A program made the translations under genes and the position numbers. The notes beneath the pieces were generated by a model. The model saw nothing but the letters and a program-made list of their open reading frames with translations, made no database searches and was not told the origin of the DNA. From positions 62,001-126,000 of the forward strand of contig NW_002476258.1 in NCBI RefSeq assembly GCF_000189635.1: DNA of 64,000 nucleotides, in the 5' to 3' direction. This stretch comes from Tetrahymena thermophila SB210. Taxonomy: Eukaryota > Ciliophora > Oligohymenophorea > Hymenostomatida > Tetrahymenidae. This document shows, in pieces, positions 51,955-63,200 of the stretch (position 1 is its first letter; each line of letters opens with the position of its first letter).

Positions 51955-53245
51955 TTAATTTAATCAAACAAATAAACAAACAAACAAAACATAATAATTA
52001 GACTCTCTTTAATCTTTTATTTGAACCCAAATATCTTTAAATAGTGATTAAATTTCTTTTTAGAGTAAATAAAGCTTAAATTATATACTAAAAAAGCTAA
52101 TCGATCATTAATATGAATTTAATTAACTCACTCAAATAATCTCTCCTACTCTCCTTTAGTTTAAATAATTTAAAGATTTTATAATTAGAATAAATTTTCC
52201 ATACAAAATTCTTAATCTCCTCTTAAACAATCAATATAATAAACTTAAACTTAAATGAAACCACGTACATACAAACAAACAACTAACTAACTAAATAAAT
52301 AAATAAATAAATTACTAACTAATAAATTAAGTAATTATTTAATTAATTCAGCCTGGTTTAAATTTAAATAAATAAATAAATAATTTAATTATTCAATTTG
52401 TATATTCTTCTTTAGTAAATAAATATAACTTAAATAATAGTTTTGTTTACATGTTTTCAATTCAAAGAATGTATATTTTTTTGTTTTCAATACTGACTGA
52501 ATGCTTTTAAAGTAAATATTTCAACAAATAATTTTATAGTTTTTACATAAAATATTAAATAGTTTCAAAATAATTGGAATTCAATTTATTTATTTATTAA
52601 AATTAATTAATCCTAAAATAAATAATTTAATGATTTAATTTTTAAATATTAATTTAGTAATAAAATACAGCTTAATTAATTTTATTACTCCCTTTCATTT
52701 TAAAAATTTTGATTTCTTCTTTTCGATTTTTTCAAAAAAATATAAAAATTCAAAAATTAGAAATCTGAGATTATTTTTAATGCATTAAAGTAAATATTTT
52801 AAAGGTTAATTTAGTATTTTTTATAAAAATGTTAAAGATTTGAAAATGATAATAATTCAATTAATTTGTTTTGCTTAACAATAAATAAATAATTTAATTA
52901 TTCAATTAGTATATTTTTTTAATGAAATATAACTTGATTAATTTTTTAACTCCTTCTCATTTTAAAAAATGTTGATTTTTTTTTTTTTTGCTTTTCAATA
53001 CATTATTGAACATTTAATGCATTAAAGTAAATATTTTAATAAATAATTTAGTAGTTTTTATATACAATATTAAAGGATTTCAAAATGGTCATAATTCAAT
53101 TTATCTATTTATTTATTAGATATTTTATTTCTTTTTAAAGAAGCTATTTATTAGTTTTTTTTGAAAGAGGTTTTCATGAGTTTTTTAATTTTAATTTTTT
53201 ATATAAAAGATTTTTTTTTTTTTCAGTGAATTTTAGTTAAATTTT
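51955..53245. other. A/T-rich convergent intergenic region with degenerate repeats
   Basis: Contains TAAC/TAAA simple-sequence tracts near 52275-52345 and three related ~250-base units described separately. No coding frame recognised. Confidence 0.45.
52370..53115. repeat. three degenerate tandem repeats of ~250 bases
   Basis: Units begin near 52370, 52618 and 52882. Each opens with an AAATAAATAATTTAAT-type block, continues through a CTCCCTTTCATTTTAAAAA-like segment in two of them, then a block like TGCATTAAAGTAAATATTTT, and closes with AATAATTCAATTTATT. Order and spacing are conserved while individual bases vary, indicating an old local tandem duplication in noncoding DNA. Confidence 0.6.
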
Positions 53246-55168
53246 TCATTACTTTTTAGGAGCTAGTTTATAGTAAACGAAGCTAGCAGCCACAACTCCT
53301 GCTCCTATAATTAAACTTGAGTAGATCGAATTCGACTTCTGCCTGCTATGAATAGCTTTTGATTTTCTTTCCTTAACATCTGAGTTATAACCTGACTTGG
53401 TATTACTAATATTTGAAGAACCTTAAAGTGATGCAGCACATCTCATTCTTTAAGTAACTTCTGATGAATTATTAAATTATTTAACTTTTTTAGGAGTGTC
53501 CTCTAAACTCTCTGGCTTTTCATGAATATTCTAGCTTTCATAGATAGTTTAAAGGCCCTTCTAATATTTAGAGCTTGATTCATATTTTTATAAAGGATTT
53601 AATGATTGAGGCTCTTCGTTTTAATAAGTAGTAATTGCTCTGTTTCTTTATATATTTTTATTGATTTATTATATTATTTGCTATTTGTTTGGAGCTTGGT
53701 GCTTTGGAGGAAGCTCTTGAAATTACTTTTAAGTCTAAAAAGATTATTATTGTTAAACTTACTGTTTTTATTACAAATATTCTGGTTACTATTATGACTT
53801 CTACTAGACATTTAACTTTTACTAAATCAAATTTTATTAATTAAATTCTTATTATGTTTAAGAATAAAGAGGACTTTATTAGCTCTTTCCTAAAGTCTAT
53901 TGCTAATTATATTATGATTTACCATTTTCGTTTCTTTATTATTACAACTAACTTTATCCTTAACCTTACTAGCTAATTTATGATTACGGATACTTATTAT
54001 TATCAGACAGGTATTATTTTTGAATCTAAGGTTGTTCTTTTTATTTATTGAACTAATTTTTATCTTTGGAATTTTACTCATTTAATAAATTTGAATTACT
54101 CACATTCTATTTATTTGAAATGTTAATGCTTTGTAAATTTAAATTGCTTAAGCTTTTCTAATTGGAATTATTCAATGAGTTATCATTTTGGTTGAAAGGA
54201 TTCTTGTTAGACATAGCCAAATTAGATGTTTATTATTATGGCTATTATGAATATTTGAGTGAAATAAATGACCTAGAGTCACTTTCATTATCAGGAATAT
54301 TATTAGAGTTGAAATCAGACACCTTAATTTTATTCATAAAAGAACTCTCTTGAAAAAGATGAAAGGTCTTGCAAGATGTTTCTGATAACTCTTAATTATA
54401 TTTAGGCTTACGATCAAAGTCTTCAGGAGTTAAAATTTATGCAATTTGAGCAAGTGTGTGCTACTTTCGAGGCTCCTTATTTGCTTTGACATCTTACTTT
54501 ACCTAACAATAGCTAGCTTGCATTTCTTTTACCTAGCTTTATAGCATAGAATTCTACACAGAGAGATTTTAAACTTGCTTATTATATTTACTCTTTTCTT
54601 TATCCAAACACTGCTAAAGTTCCTTAATATTCTTTTCATTCATTTTTAATTGCTAATATTTCTTCAGCAAAGCCTCCAATCTTTCTTTAGAAAACTGTAT
54701 TTCAGTATCTATCTTTTAAATTTTTATATTATTTTGTTCCATTTGCTTTTTATAATCTTCGTTTGTTTATTCCATTAAACTAGCATTCTCCAAGCTATTG
54801 GAGTGAATGTTGTTCATATTTTCTAAGTTCTTTTTAATGTCTTGCAAATAATTTAGTTTTCTATTCATCTACTAAATTATGAGCATATTTTATTGCTACT
54901 CTGACTCAGACTCTTCAATCTACTTTTGTAAATAGCTGTTTCTTAAAAAAGATTCATTTGCAGACATTTGTAATTCTTCATTTTAGCTTTTTATCATTTA
55001 CAGCTTATTCTTAATTCTTTCCATTTCATTTTCGCGATCTTCCTACTCCTTTTATCTTTCATAGTTAAGCTGGCTGGATTCCTTATACTCCTTTTCAATT
55101 TAAAAGACGAGCTCTTGAATTTTTTGTTTTTAGAGCTCATACTTTTTCTATATTTATGATGCATTCAT
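53246..55168 (-). CDS. coiled-coil, Q/N-rich tail-anchored membrane protein
   Basis: An intronless 640-residue ORF, ATG at 55168-55166 and TGA at 53248-53246. Residues ~1-230 are a long charged coiled coil (for example MERIKNKLQMIKSQNEELQ). The middle is Ser/Asn-rich (SLNNSNQKSLSNLNLQSINI), then a strongly Gln-rich tract made almost entirely of TAA/TAG codons. The last ~25 residues hold the only membrane segment, SSLIIGAGVVAASFVYYKL, followed by APKKQ and the stop, which is the layout of a tail-anchored protein facing the cytosol. Such proteins often act as tethers or SNARE-like factors on organelles, but no SNARE layer motif was recognised. Glycine/alanine content and basic flanks would fit mitochondrion or ER. 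Function unknown. Confidence 0.82.
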
Positions 55169-57327
55169 TCCTAGTGCTACCCTAACAATTAATTTAATCT
55201 ATTTATTTATTTTTAGAATTAACTGAGTATATTAATTTATATGATTTATCGCCTAGTTACTAAAGATAATACTAAAAAAATCTATTATAATTTTTGGTTT
55301 ATATATTATGAAGTATTTTGAATGAAAAGAAACGATTTTTAATTTGCTATCTTGTTAGATTTTAATATTCTTTTAAATATTTAGAATATGATAAATAACT
55401 AACTAGAATCAATTTTATGAAAGAAACTAGAAGAAATTCTTAATTTCAATATTAATTTTCTATCTCAAATTTTCTTTCAAAGCTTAAAATTCATAATCGT
55501 GGATTCTTAGTGCATTTACATGCAAATTAATTTGCTTCCAAACTGATTTGTATATTGCAAAATTAACAAGAAAATTTATTGGTCAGTATAAATCCAAATT
55601 AAAAATAATTTAAATTATCATCTTTAATTAGCTAATTAATTTTTTACAAATCAATTACATAATCAAAAATAAAATGCTACTTTCTCATTTTATCTCTTTA
55701 TTCAAATAAATTGTCAAGATATTTATATAAATTATCAATAGTGAAATTATTTGTTGAGATAAGCTCTACTCAGTCAGACTTATTATTTACCTCTAGTTTT
55801 TTTATTTAAAATTTCAAAATTAGAAGTAAGATAAATTAATTATATTTAATTCTCAATTTAAAAAAAATTAAAAAAATATTTGTTGAAGAACAAAATAAAT
55901 GTTATTTAATATTTTTAATTTTCAAAAATAAAGGATTGCTTACTATCAAAGTTATCATTTAGATTAAAAAAATTAAAAAAATTGGTGAGGCTGATTGTAT
56001 GCTCATTTATAAATAATTTATATTTATTTTATGCTTTTTATTATTTATGCTTATTTTAGATTAATTTACAGTTAGTTTAATTTATTTTATAATTTACCTA
56101 TTATTTTTTTATAATGAATTTTAGAAATTAACTGTAATTCCTCAGTTTAAAATAAAAAGCCCTTAACTGAAGAATGAACAAAATTTCTCAAATAAACTTC
56201 TGAAATCTTGTTGATCATAAATGATAAGTAAAAAAGGTAAGGGTGTGAGGAATTAAGGTATAAACTATATGAAATTTAATTCTATCGTTTCATTTTTATG
56301 GAATATTATCAATACCTCTTTCATAAGCTGTTAATATTCATTTATAAAATTGAATGATTAGTTAAATTTTATAAATTTTAGTTTTATTCAGGCTTTAATT
56401 ACATTTGATGTTTATTCATACAAAGTTTTATTATTTAAATTAATTTTAAGAATAATATCATAATATTTTTTAATAAAATAATTTAATTTTATTTATTAAG
56501 AGTGATAAATTTAAATATTTTTTTAGCAATAATAAAAATATTATTATAAGAACATAATAGAATTCTAATATTAGTTTACAATATCTTTCACTAAACTCAG
56601 TAATAATTTTGGTATTTTAAATGCCTTGTAAAGCAATTACATCAGTTCTTGTTTGATTAAAATATAGATAATAAATTAATTTATAAATTATAAACATGTA
56701 TTTAAATTAAGTAAGTTGAGGGAATAAATCGATAAATTAATAAATATTTATTATATATTTTGTATTTGTAATTAATTTTTTATATAAATTAAAAATTGAA
56801 ATCATAGAAAAACCTGATATTGATTGATAGATTGCTGTTTGTATTTAATAAATTAGTAGAAAATAAAGGTTGAAAAACATAAATTCAAATAAGAATGAGG
56901 AATTTAATTATTTATTAATGCTATTGATTGTTTTTTGAATGTGTTAGTTAAATAATAAATACTAATTAATACATATTTACATGCAATAATAATAGTAATT
57001 GTTGTAGGTTAGCTTTTATTTGTATTAAAAGTTAGTTAAAAAACAAATTTTTATATTTTAAAGATAATTTGTTCTTTGATTTTTAAAAAAAAGCAAAAGG
57101 AAGAAACAAAGTGATAACAAAAATTTTAGAGAGTTATTTTAGGAGCTTGTAAATTGTTTAAGTGCTAAAAGGAGTAAGAATACCAAAAAAAAATAAAAAA
57201 ACTTAAACTTTTAGAGAAGAATAAATATTATAGATTGCTTATTGTATTAATAAGTTGATTGATTGACTAATAAAACATTTATAACTTGACAATTACTACT
57301 TTCAAATTATAATTATCATTTACAAAA
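55169..57327. other. 2.2-kb divergent intergenic region
   Basis: A/T-rich DNA between the starts of two divergently transcribed genes, so it should contain both promoters. No coding frame, tRNA or clear repeat is visible. Confidence 0.4.
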
Positions 57328-60300
57328 ATGGGTCAATGCTAATAGTCACATATGAATGGATATGATGATAAGAACACTTTTGATTCTCAAGATATGCCTA
57401 AGCCTTAGGAAAAGAGTAACTTTTTTTCATTATTCTATATATATTCTTAGCATATTAATATGATTTTTGATACAAATCATCTTTTTTAGGTACTTGAATG
57501 TTTATTGCATTAAACTAATATAAAAATTCATTTTGTTAAATTCACAATTATGAAAGATAGACAAAATTTTTAGCTGAATCATTCAATTTATTTATATTTT
57601 TACTTAAAATTAGAGTATCATAACTATAATCCACAGAGCAAGAAGTCTAAAAATGACATACCTACTTTTACTAACATTAATTAGGAAGACAATTATAAAT
57701 AAGCTGTTAAATCTGAAAATAAACTTGAAAATAAAGACAGTGCTAGAGAAAGCGCAAAACAAAACTATCAATCTGCTGATTATCAATACACATTTATCAA
57801 GCGTCCTGCTCCCAACTTCTCAGGGATGGCATATTTCAACAAGGGATTCAAGAAAATATCACTAAGAGATTATAAGGGTCAATACGTAGTGCTATTTTTC
57901 TTTCCATATGATTTCTCTGAATTAAGTAGAAAAGAGATATTAGCTTTCTCTTAATTGAATGACAAGTTTGTAAAAGCAGCCTGTCAAGTTATTGGTTGCT
58001 CTTAAGATAGCTAATTCGCTCACATGAATTACTGTTAAAAGCCTTAATCAGAGGGTGGCTTAGGAAACTTAGAAATTCCTCTGTTATCTGATGTAGACAA
58101 GTAGATTTCAACAAGTTATGGAGTAGTTATAGAAGATGGGGAAGCAGGAGAGAAAGGTGAGTGTATAACAAAATTTTAATTTAGATTTTTTAAATATTTT
58201 AGAATTGCTTCAAACATGTTTTATAAATTTTAAAAAATAGGTGCAGCATTCAAGTCTACATTTATTATTGACAGCAATTAAATTTTAAGACATATGAGTA
58301 TTAACGATATTTCTATTAGTATTAATCCAGAAGAGATTCTTAGACTTGTTCATACTTTCTAATAGCATGATAGAGAAAATCCATTAAAGTAGCAAATGAC
58401 AGGAGGTTGTCCATTTAATCACAATGCTAAAGAAGATATTGATACTTTCTCCAGGTACTAGAGAAAGAAATCAGGTATAGATATTAATATGCTTTTTCAC
58501 TCTCACTCACTAAATATAATTCTTAATTCAAATATATAGCCGACGATCAAAGCAATAAAAACGAAAGTGCCAAGTAAAGCAATCAAAGCAAAAGGTCCCA
58601 TTCTAATTAAAATAATGATGGAAAAAATGAAGAAAAATAAATACCTTTAATAATAAGACTTGGAGGTGAAGAAGTTGTCCAAGATATAGCAGATAGATTT
58701 GTCAATGAAATTTATGGCGATTAAGATTTAAAAAAACTATTTTTGAATAAAACAAGCTAGAGTAAATAAAAAAAAGTTATCGGCCAATTCCTTAAAACTT
58801 ACTTTGGTAGTAGATAAATGTAATTTTTATTTAATCTTTATTCTAAATTAAATTATATCATTTAAAAAGTAAATCTTTTTCCAAACAAAAAAGAAAAACT
58901 CATATTTTAATTAAAATATTTATTCAAGCAAAATTTAATGAATTTAAATATTTTAAATATAAACTAAATGAATTAAGAAATATATCTATTTAAATTAAAA
59001 ATTTGATTTAAACAGTTTATTCAAGTAAATTTGTTGATTAGAAATATTTATTCAAGCAAAATTTAATGAATTTAATTAATTTTTAAAATAAACTAAAAGA
59101 ATTAAGATATTTTTTTATTAAAATAAAAAATTTGATTTAAACAGTTTATTCAAGTAAATTTGTTGATTAGAAATATTTATTCAAATAAATTTATTGAATT
59201 TAATTAATTTTTAAAATAAACTAATAGAATTAAGATATTTATTTATTTAAATTAATCATTTGATTTAAACAGTTTATTAAAGTAAATTTGTTGATTGATT
59301 AGAAATATTTATTCAAATAAATTTATTGAATTTAATTAATTTTTAAAATAAAAGAATTAAGATATTTTTTTATTAAAATAAAAAATTTGATTTAAATAGT
59401 TTATTATAGTTAATTTATCGAATTTAAATATTTTTAACAATTAATTTATTGATTTGAAACACTTAAACAAATAGATTTAAAGTATTTATCAAAATAAATT
59501 TTTTGATTTGAAATGCTTTTAAAAAAAATAAAATTTCAAAAATTAAATATGTAAATAATAATTGATAAAAATTTAAAATGAAATTAAAGGTATTAAGGAA
59601 GAAATATGTAAGAAGCACATAAAGATTTAGGATTAAATGATGACCATTTCAATAAGGCCTCAGAATTTTTCAAGAGGATCCTAAAGGAGGATTTAAAGGT
59701 AAAACCACAACTTGTATAGGAGGTTATGATGCTGATTGAACCATTACGTTCATAAATTACTTAAAAACCATCTGAATCACTCTATAACAGAGTAAATAAA
59801 GAAGAAGGTATCAGAAAGGCTGTTAAATATTATTTTAACAAGATACTTCAGATTAATGAAATAAAACCTATTTTTAGTAAAGTAGATACTAATTAGGTCT
59901 AGGAATAATATGTCTAATATTTATCATTAGTATTTGGTGGTCCATCAAAGTAAAATTTAGTTTTATGTTTTACTTGATTTATAGCATATTTTTTAAATTA
60001 AAGATATAAAGGTAAATAAATGAGAGAAGCTCATTCTCACGCACACATTTCGGAGAAGGTGTTCACTTTTTGTTGCGCTTAAATCCAATAAGGGTTCAAA
60101 GAAAATGGAGTTGATACTCATTCAATAAATGAAATTGGAAGACTCTTAGAGTGTTTGAGAAGTGAAATCCCCAAGAAAAACAATACTTTATATGATAGAC
60201 TAGGAGGAATTGTAGTTATTGAAAAGGCTGTGAAAAAATTGTATGAAGAAAAATTAATGAATATCCATCAATTAAAAGATTTCTTCAATAAAGTTGACAT

Positions 60301-61016
60301 GAAATAGTTAGGTTAAAAGATGACAGATTATTATATTATGATTTGCGGAGGACCAAACAGGTAAATTTTTATTCTTTTAGAGAAAAAAAATGAGTAAATA
60401 AATTATCTTTTAAAAATAGATATAAAGGAAAAAGTGCAAAAGAAGCACATAGTAGATTTACTATTATGTCAAGCTAATTCGAGATATATAAGAACTTACT
60501 CAAAGAGTCTTTTACAGAATGTGGTTCTACTAAAGAGAGTATCATAGAATTCATGAACTTAATTGATACTATTAAAGTAGATATTGTAGGAGGTAAGCCA
60601 CCTTCTTTGTTCGAAAGAATTGGAGGTGATGACTTCCTCACTTTATTTACTGAAAAATTCTTTGATAAGATTATGGAAGAAAAAAGAATTAGACATTACT
60701 TCATTAATGTAGAGCTGGCTCAAGTTAAAAAACATTTTAAGGATTATCTGAACATGGCCAGTGGTGGTTCAACAAAGTAAATTAAATTTTTTTCAATTAT
60801 TCTTTATATTAAATCTAAATCCTTAATAACAGATATTCAGGCCAAAATGTAAGAGATCATCATGAATAAATGGATATAAGCGAAAAAGATTTCAATGTTT
60901 TCATGGAAGTATTGAAAAAGACTTTAGAACAAATGTAATTAAAATAAGAATTAGGAGTAGAATTTTTGAATTTCTTTGAAAATATGCGTAACATGATAGT
61001 TTCTGAGTATGATTGA
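57328..61016 (+). CDS. peroxiredoxin-like domain fused to four truncated globins, MGQC N-terminus
   Basis: Eight exons (57328-57415, 57614-58156, 58241-58474, 58540-58819, 59590-59949, 60004-60360, 60420-60776, 60833-61016) give 800 residues. MGQC at the N-terminus fits myristoylation plus palmitoylation. Residues ~86-270 are a Prx1-type fold (FIKRPAPNFSGMAYF, GCSQDSQFAHM, GGLGNLEIPLLSDVDK, STFIIDSNQILRHMSIND). The active-site motif reads PYDFSELS, so Ser134 stands where the peroxidatic Cys should be. A Cys-Pro at 267 aligns with the resolving Cys. Four truncated-hemoglobin domains follow, starting near 323, 445, 563 and 683 (for example SLFERIGGDDFL). Each has the post-E-helix GGP-Y-x-G region and the proximal His in EAH-type motifs at 392, 512, 631 and 750. 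Exons 5-7 are 360, 357 and 357 nt with identical phase. Heme and ligand binding near membranes is inferred. Confidence 0.9.
58914..59420. repeat. intronic tandem repeat, four ~125-base copies
   Basis: Inside the 770-nt intron 58820-59589 of the globin fusion gene. Copies begin at about 58914, 59042, 59171 and 59303, each starting AAATATTTATTCAA and ending GTTTATTxAAGTAAATTTGT or similar; copies 2 and 3 are closest. It explains why this intron is ten times longer than its neighbours. Confidence 0.85.
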
Positions 61017-62440
61017 GTAATTAATACTAAATAACTAACTAACTTCCTTACTAACTAAATATTAACTAGCTTTGTTTGAATATAACCTTGATCTTAAAGT
61101 AGTAATAAATAAATAAATAAATATATGGTCGGTTTATCCATCTACAGCTATTCTGAAAATAAAAGAAAATATTTTTAATGAATTTTTCCAACATTAAATA
61201 GATTTAGTAAAATAATTAAATAAACTGATAAATAATACACACACATAAACTAATAAATATTAATTATAAAATTATAAATTAAATAAATAAATAAACAATC
61301 TAATAAATAAGTAACTATCTAATATAGTCCTATCTATTATTTAGACTTCATCCAATGATTCATTATATTTATCAATTATCATACTATTAATTAAATTTTA
61401 AAGCTATTTATGATGTATCAATCTTATTTTAGCTCAAATGTATTTATCTGTGTTCTTTTTTATATAATTATATTGTATTAATTAATCACTTTTTCATTTT
61501 TTAATATGTTTTTTCTTAATAAAAGTGCTTAATTATAAATAAATAAATAACTATATTTCTGTTATTTAGACTTTATTCAATCGTTATTAGATTAGTAATA
61601 ATGCTACTATTAATTATATTTTTTCTTTCTTATATTTATAAAATGAAATATGAATTTTCATTGAGTTTAATTTCTATTTGTCTCTCTTTCTTTTTTATAA
61701 TTATATTTTTATATATATAGTAATGTAAGGTACTGCCTTTTTCAAGGCTACAAAGTGAATGATAACAAGTTATATTATTTAATAATTTATTACTAAAATT
61801 TTTTAAATATGACTAACTAACTGGCCTTCTCTAATTCCTACTATATTTTTAAGTATATGTTTTAAATACAAATATTAAGATTAAATAATTAATGTTAAAT
61901 AAATTTTTCTCTGATATCTCATCATAAAAGCAAATTTATAAATTAATATTTGATAATTAATTATTAAATTTTATTTGTTTTATTTATCCATTTATAATTA
62001 ATTAATTAAATTCCATAAATTGCTATTCATTATTTTTGAAAAAAAAAATAAATGATATTATAGATTAAATAATACAATAGATTAGAAGAAGTAATTATTT
62101 ATTGTTTTATTAATATCCTTTAAATTTATATTTATTAATAAAAATAGTTTATAAACTCTTCACTTTTATCTCATTAGGTTTTCCATATTCATCTCAAGTA
62201 TATTTTATTAATAAATATTATTTTTATTATTATTAATATTTTTATATATTTAGCTTACAATTTATTTAAATAAATAATTTTTTTTATAGAAATTATCATC
62301 ATTATTCATTGATTTTTATTAAAAATAAAACTTTTTTAGCTATTTTAACTTAATTTTTAATTCAATTTTGAATTATTTATTATTCATTTTTTATTATTTG
62401 ATATTTTTTCTTCATTTTTTGCTATTAAAACTTACACTTA
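61017..62440. other. 1.4-kb A/T-rich region, no gene recognised
   Basis: Contains TAAC/TAAA simple-sequence tracts near 61040-61330 and long T-rich stretches. No LRR exon or other coding frame could be supported before the repeat array that follows. Confidence 0.4.
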
Positions 62441-62714
62441 ATAAAAGCAATTTATTAGTTTTGGATTGTAATATTTTTAATTATAAAAGTTAATTTAAAA
62501 CATTAAAGCTCATTTAATTTATTTGGTTTATTTTCCTTTTTCTTTTGATTGTGATTTCATTTTTTTTCATTCTTTTTTAAATTTATTAATAATTAATTAA
62601 TCTTATTATTTATTTCATATTTTTTCTTCATTTTTTCCTTCTAATTAACTAGAGTGAAATGCCAATTTAATTTACAAAAGGCAAAATGTAATATATCTTA
62701 ATAACATAATAAAT

Positions 62715-62731
62715 AAAGCTAAATTAGCTTT
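62715..62731. repeat. 17-base inverted repeat
   Basis: AAAGCTAAATTAGCTTT is a near-perfect palindrome (8-base arms around one A) within sequence inserted between two array units. Its role is unknown. Confidence 0.6.
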
Positions 62732-63200
62732 AAACAGCTTTATTTTTGAGTTTTTAGAAACCTTTAAATTCACAAAATGTAAATTTTGAAATCATATTTA
62801 CCGTGCATTCTTATAACAAATCATTTTTTTTTGAAAAATTTTAAGAATTCAAAAATCAAGAGTACTTTTTAGCTTCGTTTTTTTCGAATCTAATTTAAAG
62901 TTTTTAAAATTGGTGATGAAGGTGCATCATAGTAAAAACATTTTATTTGTTTTGGATTGTGATATTTTTAATTATAAAAACTAATTAACTAATTTAAAAC
63001 AATAAAGCTCTTTTTTACTTTTCTTTTTCAGTTATTTGTGCTTACTTTTTTTTTGTTCTTTCTTTGTTAATTTAACTCATCATTTTATTTTCAACTTTTG
63101 CTTTTAATTTTTAATTAATCCTATTATTTCATATTTTTTCTTCATTTTTTCCTTCTAATTAACTATTTAATGATATATATTTTCTTCAATATTAAAAAAG

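Noticed and set aside
53606-54353. Small frames on both strands inside the coiled-coil gene
   Set aside because: They are out-of-frame shadows of the 640-residue minus-strand gene, whose true frame is broken up by TAA/TAG when the standard code is used.
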